The notes under the pieces are model-generated. The model had not been told where the DNA came from, did not search any database, and worked only from the letters and a program-made list of their open reading frames with translations. From NCBI GenBank assembly GCA_002702895.1, contig PACX01000025.1, forward strand, positions 11,695-74,754: 63,060 nucleotides of DNA. The letters run 5' to 3'. Below, piece after piece: positions 48,402 to 56,540 of the stretch (the first letter of the stretch is position 1; each line of letters starts with the position of its first letter). The stretch comes from Flavobacteriaceae bacterium (GTDB lineage: Bacteria; Bacteroidota; Bacteroidia; Flavobacteriales; Flavobacteriaceae). Made by a program: the position numbers and the translations under genes.

Positions 48402-49466
48402 ATGGCAGGTAATACTATTGGACATATTTTTAAGTTAACTACATTTGGAGAATCTCATGGACCTGCAATTGGTGGAGTTATTGATGGATGTCCATCTGGA
48501 TTAAAAATTGATTTAGATGGGATTGAAAAAGAAATGCAAAGAAGAAAACCTGGTCAGTCAGCTATTGTTACTCAAAGAAAAGAAGAAGATATCGTTACTT
48601 TTTACTCTGGCATATTTGAAGGAGAAACTACAGGAACTCCAATTGGTTTTTTAATACATAATAAGGATCAGAAATCTAAAGACTATTCTCATATTAAGGA
48701 TACATATAGACCTTCTCATGCCGATTTTGTATATGACAAGAAATATTCTAAAAGAGATTACAGGGGAGGTGGAAGAAGCTCAGCAAGAGAAACTGCATGT
48801 AGGGTAGTAGCCGGTGCAATTGCTAAACAAATACTTTCTGATGTAAAGATAACTGCATTTGTATCTTCTGTTGGTAATATTAAAGTAGACTCTCATTATT
48901 CCAGTTTAAATTTTTTAGAAATTGAAAATAATCCCGTTAGATGTGCAGATCCTATTGTTGCTAGAAAAATGGAAGATCACATCAAAGAAATCAGAAAAGA
49001 AGGAGATACAATTGGTGGAGTTATTTCTTGTGTAATAGAAAATACACCTATTGGACTAGGAGAACCTGTTTTTGACAAACTTCATGCAAATCTTGGAAAA
49101 GCAATGTTATCCATTAATGCAGTTAAGGGTTTTGAATATGGAAGTGGATTTAATGGAACAAAATTGAGGGGAAGTGCCCATAATGATTCTTTTGATTCAG
49201 ATGGTAAAACTAGAAGTAATAATTCTGGTGGAGTTCAAGGAGGGATAAGTAATGGTATGGATATTTATTTTAATGTAGCTTTTAAACCTGTTGCAACTAT
49301 TATGAAAGCTCAACAGACTATAGATTCTGAGAATAATGTTGTGGAAATGAAAGGAAAGGGTAGACATGATCCTTGTGTTGTTCCTAGAGCAGTTCCCATT
49401 GTTGAAGCAATGGCTGCATTAGTTTTAGTAGATTTTTACTTAATTAATAAAACTATAAAGATTTAG
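48402..49466 (+). CDS. aroC: Chorismate synthase
   Basis: Makes chorismate from EPSP, the last shikimate step; needs reduced FMN. The 354-residue protein has the N-terminal [19 protein letters not shown], the [14 protein letters not shown] loop, [20 protein letters not shown], and the C-terminal [19 protein letters not shown]; catalytic histidines are present in the GESHG and GRHDPC motifs. Length is normal. It lies 70 bases after dld with its own ATG. Confidence 0.98.
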   Translation: MAGNTIGHIFKLTTFGESHGPAIGGVIDGCPSGLKIDLDGIEKEMQRRKPGQSAIVTQRKEEDIVTFYSGIFEGETTGTPIGFLIHNKDQKSKDYSHIKDTYRPSHADFVYDKKYSKRDYRGGGRSSARETACRVVAGAIAKQILSDVKITAFVSSVGNIKVDSHYSSLNFLEIENNPVRCADPIVARKMEDHIKEIRKEGDTIGGVISCVIENTPIGLGEPVFDKLHANLGKAMLSINAVKGFEYGSGFNGTKLRGSAHNDSFDSDGKTRSNNSGGVQGGISNGMDIYFNVAFKPVATIMKAQQTIDSENNVVEMKGKGRHDPCVVPRAVPIVEAMAALVLVDFYLINKTIKI

Positions 49467-49508
49467 TTATTCCCTTATTTACTGGTTTAAAACAGAATAA
49501 AATTCATT

Positions 49509-49937
49509 TTAATCGATAAATTGACCTGGCCTATTAAATTTAGATATATCACATTGATCTAATTTTCCAAAAATTTTAAATCTCTTTTTTGCAATATATC
49601 TATAAATTAAATCTGAAAATGAAGTAGGTAATAATTTTAAAATTAAAAATATTTTCCAAAACCCTCCTATAGTTTTAAAAATTTCAAAAACAGCCGTTGA
49701 TTTAGTATAAACCTGATCATTTTTTTGAAATATAACAGTATCAAAAATTGTATTATTAAAATTTAATTTTTTAAGTAATTCCTGACCTTTTTCACCTTGA
49801 AGGGTAGCAAATCTTAATTTATAATTTCTATCTATTTTAACTAAAAAACCAGTTAATGAATTACATAAACCACAAATACCATCAAAATAAATTATGTTAT
49901 TGTTAGCTTCATTAAAATTTTCTCTGGGAATTGACAA
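49509..49937 (-). CDS. DCC family thiol-disulfide oxidoreductase-like protein (DUF393)
   Basis: A 142-residue DUF393 protein named for its DxxCxxC motif: YFDGICGLCNSL, with C22 and C25. The rest (LRFATLQGEKGQELLKKL, FQKNDQVYTKSTAVFEIFKTIGGFWKI) is typical. Relatives have a thioredoxin-like fold, but substrate is unknown. No signal peptide. The start is TTG at 49935-49937; the first ATG would fall past the CxxC motif, so TTG is needed. It is divergent from ung, whose start is also TTG, 40 bases away. Confidence 0.88.
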   Translation of the reverse strand: MSIPRENFNEANNNIIYFDGICGLCNSLTGFLVKIDRNYKLRFATLQGEKGQELLKKLNFNNTIFDTVIFQKNDQVYTKSTAVFEIFKTIGGFWKIFLILKLLPTSFSDLIYRYIAKKRFKIFGKLDQCDISKFNRPGQFID

Positions 49938-49977
49938 AGTAATTATATATATTAAAACGTAAAAATAAACATTTTCA

Positions 49978-50646
49978 TTGAAGATAAATATTGAAGAAAG
50001 TTGGTATAAAGTATTAAGTAATGAATTTAGTAAAGAATATTTTCATAATCTTTCATATTTTGTTAAAAAACAATACAAAACAAAAAAATGCTATCCCCCT
50101 GGAAAATTAATCTTTTCTGCATTTGATAATTGCAATTTTAATAACTTGAAAGTAGTAATATTAGGACAAGATCCATATCATGGTCCATTTCAGGCAAATG
50201 GCCTGTGTTTTTCTGTTGATTCAAAGGTTGTTAACCCACCTTCATTAAAAAATATATTTAAAGAAATTTCCCTAGACTTAGATTGCGATTTAAGAACCAA
50301 TGGTAACCTTATTGATTGGTCTAATCAAGGAATAATGTTATTAAATTCTGTACTAACTGTTCAAAATAAATTACCTGGAAGTCATGTTAAAAAGGGATGG
50401 GAGAAGTTTACAGATAATGTGATACAAATAATTTCTGAAAAAAAAGATAATGTAGTTTTTATGTTGTGGGGAGGATACGCTAAAAAGAAAGAATCTTTAA
50501 TAGCAAAAAACAAACATCTGATATTAAAATCAGGGCATCCCTCGCCATTAAGTGCAAATAAAGGTTATTGGTTTGGAAATCAGCATTTTAGTAAATGTAA
50601 TAGGTACTTAATTAAGAACAATTTAACAGCTATTAAATGGGTTTAA
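49978..50646 (+). CDS. ung: Uracil-DNA glycosylase
   Basis: Removes uracil from DNA to start base excision repair. The water-activating motif GQDPYHGP (63-70, D65 catalytic), FSVDSKVVNPPSL, the central LLNSVLTVQ, VVFMLWGGYAKKK and the His-containing SGHPSPLSA loop are conserved. The 222-residue length is normal. Start is TTG at 49978 (MKINIEESWYKVLS), matching family N-termini. The stop codon lies in the 5' arm of an intrinsic terminator hairpin (50643-50669). Confidence 0.96.
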   Translation: MKINIEESWYKVLSNEFSKEYFHNLSYFVKKQYKTKKCYPPGKLIFSAFDNCNFNNLKVVILGQDPYHGPFQANGLCFSVDSKVVNPPSLKNIFKEISLDLDCDLRTNGNLIDWSNQGIMLLNSVLTVQNKLPGSHVKKGWEKFTDNVIQIISEKKDNVVFMLWGGYAKKKESLIAKNKHLILKSGHPSPLSANKGYWFGNQHFSKCNRYLIKNNLTAIKWV

Positions 50647-50669
50647 CTCAATTTATTTGAGTTAATTTT
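50643..50669 (+). terminator. Intrinsic terminator of ung
   Basis: A perfect nine-base stem TTAACTCAA/TTGAGTTAA with a five-base loop (TTTAT), followed by TTTT. The ung stop TAA (50644-50646) is part of the 5' arm, so the hairpin begins inside the gene. Confidence 0.75.
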
Positions 50670-50671
50670 CA

Positions 50672-50679
50672 TAAATTTG
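50672..50679 (+). promoter_or_regulatory. -7 box (TAAATTTG) of the YbjQ gene
   Basis: A perfect TAnnTTTG match ending 20 bases before the ATG at 50700, just after the ung terminator. A TTTG at 50656-50659 is too close for a -33 element. Confidence 0.45.
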
Positions 50680-50699
50680 CATATTAAATTAAAATATTT

Positions 50700-51014
50700 A
50701 TGTTAATAACTACAACAGAAACAATTCCAGGTAAAAATATTTCTGAAATATTAGGTATAGCTAGAGGATCTACTGTTAGAGCTAGAAATGTCGGAAAAGA
50801 TATTTTTGCTTCTTTCAAAAATTTAATTGGAGGTGAAATTGAAGAATATACTAAACTTCAAGCAGATTCAAGAGAACAAGCTTTATCAAGAATGATTGAA
50901 GATGCAGAGAAAATAGGTGCTAACGCAGTTGTAAATGTAAGATTTATGACCTCTGTTATTTCCCAAGGAGCTGCTGAAGTATTGGCTTATGGAACAGGAG
51001 TTAAAACTACTTAA
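50700..51014 (+). CDS. YbjQ/UPF0145 family protein
   Basis: A 104-residue cytosolic protein of the UPF0145 (heavy-metal-binding-domain-labelled) family: TTTETIPGKNISEILGIARG, SREQALSRMIEDAEKIGANAVVNVRF and the C-terminal EVLAYGTGV. The metal-binding label is historical; no cysteines are present here, so a metal role is doubtful. It forms oligomers in known structures. It is followed 3 bases later by a small membrane protein ORF and 171 bases later by a DUF805 gene, suggesting a small membrane-stress-type cluster. Confidence 0.9.
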   Translation: MLITTTETIPGKNISEILGIARGSTVRARNVGKDIFASFKNLIGGEIEEYTKLQADSREQALSRMIEDAEKIGANAVVNVRFMTSVISQGAAEVLAYGTGVKTT

Positions 51015-51017
51015 ACT

Positions 51018-51125
51018 ATGTGGAATTTCATTTTTTGGGGAATCTGTTTAATTTTAGTTATTGCTGCTATTATTAATAGAGTTTCGAAATCTGATAAAGA
51101 GAAATTTGATAAAAGAAAGAATTGA
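51018..51125 (+). CDS. 35-residue single-span membrane protein
   Basis: An ATG at 51018 follows the YbjQ stop by 3 bases and opens a 35-residue frame: MWNFIFWGICLILVIAAIIN, then a highly charged tail (RVSKSDKEKFDKRKN). One N-terminal membrane helix plus a basic/acidic cytosolic tail is a plausible small membrane protein. I recognise no family. Support comes from the tight spacing, the sensible hydrophobic/charged layout and the otherwise empty gap before the DUF805 gene. A chance ORF cannot be excluded. Confidence 0.55.
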   Translation: MWNFIFWGICLILVIAAIINRVSKSDKEKFDKRKN

Positions 51126-51185
51126 TTTACACATACTAAGTAGAATGTAATAATATATTTTTATATTGCATTAAAATAAATTAAT

Positions 51186-51704
51186 ATGACGAAATTCTTT
51201 CAGTTTTCAGGAACAATAAGCGGAACAACATATTTCTTAAGAATGTTGTTTACTATATTACTTGTAATACCAGGAATAATATTACTTTTTTCTTTTTTTG
51301 GTAGTTATATGATGAATGAGGGTTTTATAGACATGAATAACCCTGAAGGTTTTGATCAATTAGCTTTTCAAGAAAAAATTGAAGATAATCCTGAAGAATT
51401 TTTCGGTAATCTATGGTCTTCTTTATCATCAGGATGGATCATTAGTCTTATTATTGCTTTTTTACCCGCTCTATGGTTTTCTTTAGCTTCTTATTACAAA
51501 AGAATTTCTGCTTTATTTTATAAAAATAGAAATAACATATTTGCTATTTTTATTGGCTATGAAATTATTGCTGATTTAACACAATTTGGAATATTAGATT
51601 CGATAAGCTTTCTTAATACTCCTTTTTCTATAATATCCACTTTGATATTTTTATTTTTAATTTTTAAAAACTCAGATACAGATAAGGATGATCATGAGGG
51701 TTAA
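51186..51704 (+). CDS. DUF805-like integral membrane protein
   Basis: A 172-residue membrane protein resembling DUF805: an N-terminal segment FFQFSGTISGTTYFLRMLF leads into the first span (about 15-42), then a hydrophilic acidic loop (50-78), a second span (about 80-102), a short SYYKRISAL stretch, and two further spans (about 115-160). It ends in an acidic tail (NSDTDKDDHEG). The function is unknown. Compared with typical DUF805 proteins (about 110-140 residues), the acidic loop between spans 1 and 2 is an insertion. It shares its stop tetramer TTAA with the convergent SUI1 gene. Confidence 0.72.
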   Translation: MTKFFQFSGTISGTTYFLRMLFTILLVIPGIILLFSFFGSYMMNEGFIDMNNPEGFDQLAFQEKIEDNPEEFFGNLWSSLSSGWIISLIIAFLPALWFSLASYYKRISALFYKNRNNIFAIFIGYEIIADLTQFGILDSISFLNTPFSIISTLIFLFLIFKNSDTDKDDHEG

Positions 51705-52042
51705 CCACCAATTCTTTTTACAGAATGTCCCATTTCTGTAAGTATTGAAGTAATCTTATCTCTATACTTACCTTGTATTATTATCTCTGAATTTTTAATC
51801 GATCCACCAACTCCACATTTATTTTTAAGGAGTTTGGCTAAATCCTTTATTTCATTTTTTGTTCCTTCGAAGCCTTTAATAATAGTAACAGGTTTTCCTG
51901 CACGACCTTTTATACTATAATGCGCCTCTAGAGATTGTATCTTTAATTTACTTTTTGTATTAGCTGGACTAGAATTATCAGAAGATAATCCCGAATTATT
52001 TATTAAAGATTTAAGATCAGAAAGTGAAGAGAATTTTTTCAT
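51701..52042 (-). CDS. SUI1/YciH family translation initiation factor-like protein
   Basis: A 113-residue protein of the eIF1/YciH family: GRAGKPVTIIKGFEGTK, LAKLLKNKCGVGGSIKN, and EIIIQGKYRDKITSILTEMG form the single SUI1 domain (about 40-110). In bacteria YciH may help select initiator tRNA or inhibit initiation under stress. The N-terminal 35 residues are Ser/Asn-rich and likely flexible. Its ATG overlaps the oxygenase stop by 4 bases. Convergent with the DUF805 gene. Confidence 0.93.
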   Translation of the reverse strand: MKKFSSLSDLKSLINNSGLSSDNSSPANTKSKLKIQSLEAHYSIKGRAGKPVTIIKGFEGTKNEIKDLAKLLKNKCGVGGSIKNSEIIIQGKYRDKITSILTEMGHSVKRIGG

Positions 52043-52986
52043 TCTTTTTTCATAACTCCGATATCAATCAACCTATTAATTAAAAAATCATGTGCTGTGA
52101 TATCATCAAATTTTTTAGGATTATCATTATCTATACAATTTTCTAAAACATTAAGGTTCATTGATCCAATAGGATGTAAGAAAAAAGGTATAGAATATCT
52201 TGATTTTCCCCATAATTCTTTCGGAGGATTAACAACTCTATGAATAGTAGATTTTAATTTATCATTAGTATATCTCGAAAGCATATCACCTACATTAATT
52301 ACAATTTCATCTTCAGCAGCAATTGCATCAATCCATTCTCCTTTGTTATTTTTAACTTGTAAACCCTTTCCATGTGCACCCATTAAAAGAGTAATGAGAT
52401 TTATATCTCCGTGAGCAGCTGCTCTAACAGCTTTTTCTGGTTCTTTTTTAATAGGAGGGTAGTGAATAGGTCTTAATATACTATTGCCATTTATAACAAA
52501 TTTGTCGAAATGGTCTTCTTGTAACTTTAAAAATATAGAAATTGCTCTTAATACATAAACAGCCGTTTTTTCTAATGCTTTAAAAGTTTCTCTTCCAACT
52601 GAATTAAATTCAGGAATTTCATTAACAATAATATTTTCAGGATAATTATAATTATTAGGATTCTCTAAAAACTGTCCAAAATGCCAGAATTCTTTTAAAT
52701 CTCCTTCTTTTTTACCTTTTGCATGTTCTTTTCCAAAAGAAGTATAACCTCTTTGTCCTTTATAACCTTCAAATTCATATTTATTTTTAATTTCTTGAGG
52801 TAAATCAAAAAACTTTTTTATCTGTAGATATAAATTATCTATATTATCTTTTGTTAGAAAATGTCCCTTCAAGGCAATAAAACCAATTTCTTGATACGCT
52901 TTACCAATTCTTTTTACAAAATCTTTTTTTAAAGTATCATTATTTGATAAAAAATTAGATAAGTCTAATGAGGGGATGTTAGGCAT
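52039..52986 (-). CDS. Isopenicillin N synthase-like 2-oxoglutarate/Fe(II) dioxygenase
   Basis: A 315-residue double-stranded beta-helix oxygenase. Fe(II) ligands are H192 and D194 (AAHGDINLITLLMG) and H249 (STIHRVVN); R263 and S265 in SRYSIPFF are the usual 2-oxoglutarate anchor. The N-terminal half is the DIOX_N domain (IGKAYQEIGFIALKGHFL). Despite the family name, nothing suggests antibiotic synthesis; the substrate is unknown. I prefer the ATG at 52984-52986 (MPNIPSLDLSNFLS) to the TTG two codons earlier. It starts 2 bases after the alanine dehydrogenase stop. Confidence 0.9.
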   Translation of the reverse strand: MPNIPSLDLSNFLSNNDTLKKDFVKRIGKAYQEIGFIALKGHFLTKDNIDNLYLQIKKFFDLPQEIKNKYEFEGYKGQRGYTSFGKEHAKGKKEGDLKEFWHFGQFLENPNNYNYPENIIVNEIPEFNSVGRETFKALEKTAVYVLRAISIFLKLQEDHFDKFVINGNSILRPIHYPPIKKEPEKAVRAAAHGDINLITLLMGAHGKGLQVKNNKGEWIDAIAAEDEIVINVGDMLSRYTNDKLKSTIHRVVNPPKELWGKSRYSIPFFLHPIGSMNLNVLENCIDNDNPKKFDDITAHDFLINRLIDIGVMKKE

Positions 52987-52988
52987 AA

Positions 52989-54101
52989 TCAAATAATTTT
53001 ATTTAAGTCTGTGTACTCAAAATTAAAAGCATCTGCTACAGCCTTATAAACAATTTTACCATTAATTATATTTAAACCTAACAATAAAGAATTATCTTCT
53101 TTACAAGCATCTTTCCAACCTTTATTAGCAATTGATAATCCTCTACTTATGGTGGCATTAGTTAGTGCTTCTGTTGAGGTTACAGGTACTGCCCCAGGCA
53201 TGTTTGCTACACTGTAATGTAAAACATTATCAATGATATATGTAGGTTCTTTGTGTGTTGTTGGATGTGTAGTCTCAAAACAACCACCTTGATCAACAGC
53301 TACATCTACTAAAACAGTACCTTTTTTAAGTTGTTTTAACATTTTTTTGGTAATAAGATTTGGTGCTTTTGCTCCTGGAATTAATACTGCTCCAATAATT
53401 AAATGAGCACTTTTAATAGATTCTAGTATATTATAAGTATTTGAAAATTGAGTATTAACATTTTTAGGCATGATATCATCTAATTTTCTTAACCTATCTA
53501 AACTGATATCAAAAATTGTGACATTTGCACCCAATCCTGCAGCCATTTTAGCAGCTTGTGTACCAACAACTCCACCTCCTAATACAATTACATTGGCTGG
53601 TTTAACCCCAGGAACTCCACCTAATAAAATACCATACCCATTTTGAGGTTTTTCTAAAAATTTAGCGCCTTGTTGAGTAGCCATCCTTCCAGCAACTTCA
53701 GACATTGGGGTTAAAAGAGGAAGGGTATAATCATCATTTTGGACAGTCTCGTAAGCTATACAAATCGCCCCGGTATTTATCATAGCCTCTGTTAATTCTT
53801 TAGAAGAAGCAAAATGAAAAAAAGTATATATTATTTGATCTTTTTTAATTAAAGAATATTCTTCTTTTAGAGGTTCTTTGACCTTAATTATCATTTCTGA
53901 TTTTGAATAAACTTCTTCAATAGAATTACATATTTTAGCTCCAACTTTTGAATATAGATCATCTCTAAATCCACTTCCTAATCCAGCATCTTTTTCTACA
54001 TAAACCGTATGTCCATTTCTTATAAAAGAATTCACACCAGAGGGAGTCATGCCAACTCTAAATTCGTTGTTTTTTATTTCTTTTGGGATTCCAATTATCA
54101 T
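52989..54101 (-). CDS. ald: Alanine dehydrogenase
   Basis: NAD-dependent interconversion of alanine with pyruvate and ammonia. The 370-residue protein has the N-terminal IGIPKEIKNNEFRVGMTPSG, the VKVKEP-like MIIKVKEPLKEEY, the Rossmann motif LGGGVVGTQAAKMAAGLGA, and DVAVDQGGCFETTHPTTHKEP. The length is standard. It could also be read as the related pyridine-nucleotide transhydrogenase alpha, but the length and DQGG segment favour alanine dehydrogenase. It is first in a run with the oxygenase and SUI1 genes. Confidence 0.95.
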   Translation of the reverse strand: MIIGIPKEIKNNEFRVGMTPSGVNSFIRNGHTVYVEKDAGLGSGFRDDLYSKVGAKICNSIEEVYSKSEMIIKVKEPLKEEYSLIKKDQIIYTFFHFASSKELTEAMINTGAICIAYETVQNDDYTLPLLTPMSEVAGRMATQQGAKFLEKPQNGYGILLGGVPGVKPANVIVLGGGVVGTQAAKMAAGLGANVTIFDISLDRLRKLDDIMPKNVNTQFSNTYNILESIKSAHLIIGAVLIPGAKAPNLITKKMLKQLKKGTVLVDVAVDQGGCFETTHPTTHKEPTYIIDNVLHYSVANMPGAVPVTSTEALTNATISRGLSIANKGWKDACKEDNSLLLGLNIINGKIVYKAVADAFNFEYTDLNKII

Positions 54102-54179
54102 TTTAATATTTATAATTATGCATAGTTAATCACAATTAATCAATTTACAAAAATATTATTTGGAGAAAGAACATAAAGA

Positions 54180-55355
54180 TTATTCAAATAAATCTTTATC
54201 AATAGAGGGGAATAATTTTAATGCATTTTTATAATATATTTTTTTTAACACATTATCAGGAAGATTAAGACCATACATTTTCCAAAGACCATGTCTTTTT
54301 CTGTAATAGTCAAAGTATTCATCCTTAGTTTCTAATACCCTAAAATAAACATCAAATTCAGACTTTTTATAAATGTCTTTTCCAAACATAATTCTATCTT
54401 GATAATCTATAAAAAATTGTCTAGCCATTCTTGGTTGCCTGCCTAATTCTCCAATGACTGCCCCAATTTCCGTATATACATTTGGAAGATCATCCAAATG
54501 TTTTCCAAGTTTATCTAAGTTATTTGCCATCCAACCCATGTGTGCATTAATAAATATTGTTCTTGGATTACTTTTAAACATCCTGTACTGTTCATTCATT
54601 ACTGTCTCAAATGATGGATATTTATTTGGAGGTCTAAAACTTTTTGGTTTTTGTCTAGCGTGAAGCCATCTTTCATTGAATTTATCAATCGGATCAAAGA
54701 AAGGGGAGGGCTCTCCTGAATGAATTAGTACTGGAATACTTAAATCTGCACAAGTTTCCCATACGACAGATAATCTTTTATCATCAACTTTTACTCTCTC
54801 GCCTTTGGAATCTTTAACATCTAATCCTAGATTTTTATAAATTTTTAAACCAATAGCTCCATCTTTAACTGCATTGTTTAAAATTTGAACAGTATTATTA
54901 GCAAAATTCTTGTCATCAATATTTTTAAAGTTTAGATTAACAAAAACACCAAATCTTTTTGGAAAATTTTTATTAACATTTTCTAGAGATTTTCTAAGAT
55001 TTAAGTCCATTAAAGATTGATTTCCAGAGAATGCTGCAAATCCTGACCCGCTCAGATTAATCATAAATTTCATGTTTAAACTATCCATTTCTTTGACAAT
55101 ATTTGTAAAATCTTTAACAGGCATATTCCAATGATGACTATGAACGTCAATAAAAGGAAATTTTGATTTTTTTATTGGATTTTGTGGTACAACTAAACTG
55201 GAAACCGGCGAATACTCTTCAATATCCATTAAATTATTCTTTTTTTGAACTTTATCAATGACGTAATAAGAAATACCACCAAAAAATAAAATAATTATTA
55301 GAATAGAAAAAAGAAAGAGTAGGGCTTTTAAAAAATTTTTAAAAGAAAAAAACAT
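54180..55355 (-). CDS. Membrane-anchored amidohydrolase family protein (PF04909)
   Basis: A 391-residue protein: an N-terminal membrane anchor (about 10-32, LLFLFSILIIILFFGGISYY) then an extracytoplasmic amidohydrolase_2 domain. Metal-site clues are FIDVHSHHWN (the HxH pair), the conserved Lys in AIGLKIYKN, IPVLIHSGEPSPF and FINAHMGWMA, and MFGKDIYKK near the C-terminus (Asp equivalent). Substrate is unknown. Two bases separate it from the DUF2911 gene upstream, so the two are probably co-expressed. Confidence 0.88.
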   Translation of the reverse strand: MFFSFKNFLKALLFLFSILIIILFFGGISYYVIDKVQKKNNLMDIEEYSPVSSLVVPQNPIKKSKFPFIDVHSHHWNMPVKDFTNIVKEMDSLNMKFMINLSGSGFAAFSGNQSLMDLNLRKSLENVNKNFPKRFGVFVNLNFKNIDDKNFANNTVQILNNAVKDGAIGLKIYKNLGLDVKDSKGERVKVDDKRLSVVWETCADLSIPVLIHSGEPSPFFDPIDKFNERWLHARQKPKSFRPPNKYPSFETVMNEQYRMFKSNPRTIFINAHMGWMANNLDKLGKHLDDLPNVYTEIGAVIGELGRQPRMARQFFIDYQDRIMFGKDIYKKSEFDVYFRVLETKDEYFDYYRKRHGLWKMYGLNLPDNVLKKIYYKNALKLFPSIDKDLFE

Positions 55356-55357
55356 GA

Positions 55358-55906
55358 TTAGTTAAATGGTATTACTACCTCAGTCAAATCCCACCTTAAT
55401 CTTATAGATGAGAAAGAGGGACCATCTGGTGGAGAGGGAATAAAGTCAATAGTAAATTGTTCAATTGATTCATTTAATTGATTCGAAGGAACTGTAATAG
55501 TAAAAAGATCTTTTTCAGAATCAGGTTTTGAAATACCAAAAAATGCATTTGTGCTATTAAAAGTAATATCCCAAGAATCTAATCCTGGTGTTGTATAGAG
55601 AGAATATTCACCTGCAGAAAGCATATTGTCTTTAAAATTTAAATCAGAGTTAGTATTAATAACAGTATGTCTATTAGCTCCAGTTCTCCAATATTTATCA
55701 AATGGAACTAAAGCAGATTCAGATTCATTACCAAAAATTAATCTTCCCTTTTTAAATGGTCTACTATAGGTAATTGAAATTTCTTTATCGTTGATATTAT
55801 AAGTTACCGTCTCAAGTGGACTTACTGGGTTACTAATAACGTAAGCAGCATAAACAAAAAACAATGCTAAAAGCGACAGTAGGGTATATATAATTTTTTT
55901 CTTCAT
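55358..55906 (-). CDS. DUF2911 family protein
   Basis: A 182-residue secreted or membrane-anchored protein: an N-terminal hydrophobic segment (IIYTLLSLLALFFVYAAYV) then a DUF2911 domain (SITYSRPFKKGRLIFG, PFDKYWRTGANRHTVI, AGEYSLYTTPGLDSWDI). The family is common in Bacteroidota and has no known activity. The tracked start at 55915 is a TTG; I prefer the ATG at 55904-55906 (MKKKIIYTLL), a standard signal/anchor start. The amidohydrolase gene follows by 2 bases. Confidence 0.88.
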   Translation of the reverse strand: MKKKIIYTLLSLLALFFVYAAYVISNPVSPLETVTYNINDKEISITYSRPFKKGRLIFGNESESALVPFDKYWRTGANRHTVINTNSDLNFKDNMLSAGEYSLYTTPGLDSWDITFNSTNAFFGISKPDSEKDLFTITVPSNQLNESIEQFTIDFIPSPPDGPSFSSIRLRWDLTEVVIPFN

Positions 55907-55970
55907 TATTAACAATAATTAGTTATCTAAAATACGATTTAACATAATATAAATTATAGTTCATTTATAC

Positions 55971-56417
55971 TTAAACCTTCTTTACTTTACACGCATTCAT
56001 TCCTTTAGCACCGCGAATTGTATCAAACTCAACCTTATCACCTTCTGTAATTTCATCAATACATTCGCTAATATGCACAAAATACTTTTCTTGTGTTTCA
56101 GGATCAATTATAAAACCAAAACCTTTAGAATGATCAAAGAAATTAACTTTTCCAATAAAACCACTTGTTTTTACTTCTGCACGTTTTGGAACACCAATTA
56201 CAATGCTTTCTGCACTTATTCTTTCTTTTTCAGCTGGATCTGGTGGTGTATCAGTGAAATTTCCGTTATAATCAACATAAACGAACTCGTTTGTTACTAG
56301 TTCTCCACTTTCCTTAGCTTCTTTACGAGCCAACATCTTCTTTCTCTTATCCTCCTTCTTCTTTTTACGTTTCTTTTCTTTTTCTAATTTATTAAAGGTT
56401 TGTTGTGATTTTGCCAT
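55971..56417 (-). CDS. Cold-shock domain protein with Lys-rich N-terminal extension
   Basis: A 148-residue protein. Residues 1-38 are strongly basic and probably helical (LEKEKKRKKKKEDKRKKM); the middle is flexible. The C-terminal cold-shock domain (about 84-148) has RNP1-like KGFGFII and RNP2-like KYFVHISE, which bind single-stranded RNA/DNA. The basic N-terminal half is a Bacteroidota form absent from the 70-residue CspA type and likely adds nucleic acid affinity. The codons are richer in GC than those of neighbouring genes, suggesting high expression. The gap before it (56418-56540) holds no clear feature. Confidence 0.92.
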   Translation of the reverse strand: MAKSQQTFNKLEKEKKRKKKKEDKRKKMLARKEAKESGELVTNEFVYVDYNGNFTDTPPDPAEKERISAESIVIGVPKRAEVKTSGFIGKVNFFDHSKGFGFIIDPETQEKYFVHISECIDEITEGDKVEFDTIRGAKGMNACKVKKV

Positions 56418-56540
56418 ATATAATTTTAAAAAATGTAAAAATACATGATTTGTAGTTTATATTAAAATTAGACAAATAAAATTATTAAATACGAGTCACA
56501 ATTAAACTAATTGTTAGATATTTTTTAAAAAAAATATGCT

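Noticed and set aside
52039-52986. Isopenicillin N synthase-like gene as part of antibiotic synthesis
   Set aside because: No ACV synthetase or other pathway genes; neighbours are alanine dehydrogenase and SUI1. It is a generic 2OG-Fe oxygenase.
56517-56538. A/T palindrome downstream of the secreted unknown gene
   Set aside because: Made only of A and T; likely to occur by chance at this base composition and not a stable hairpin.
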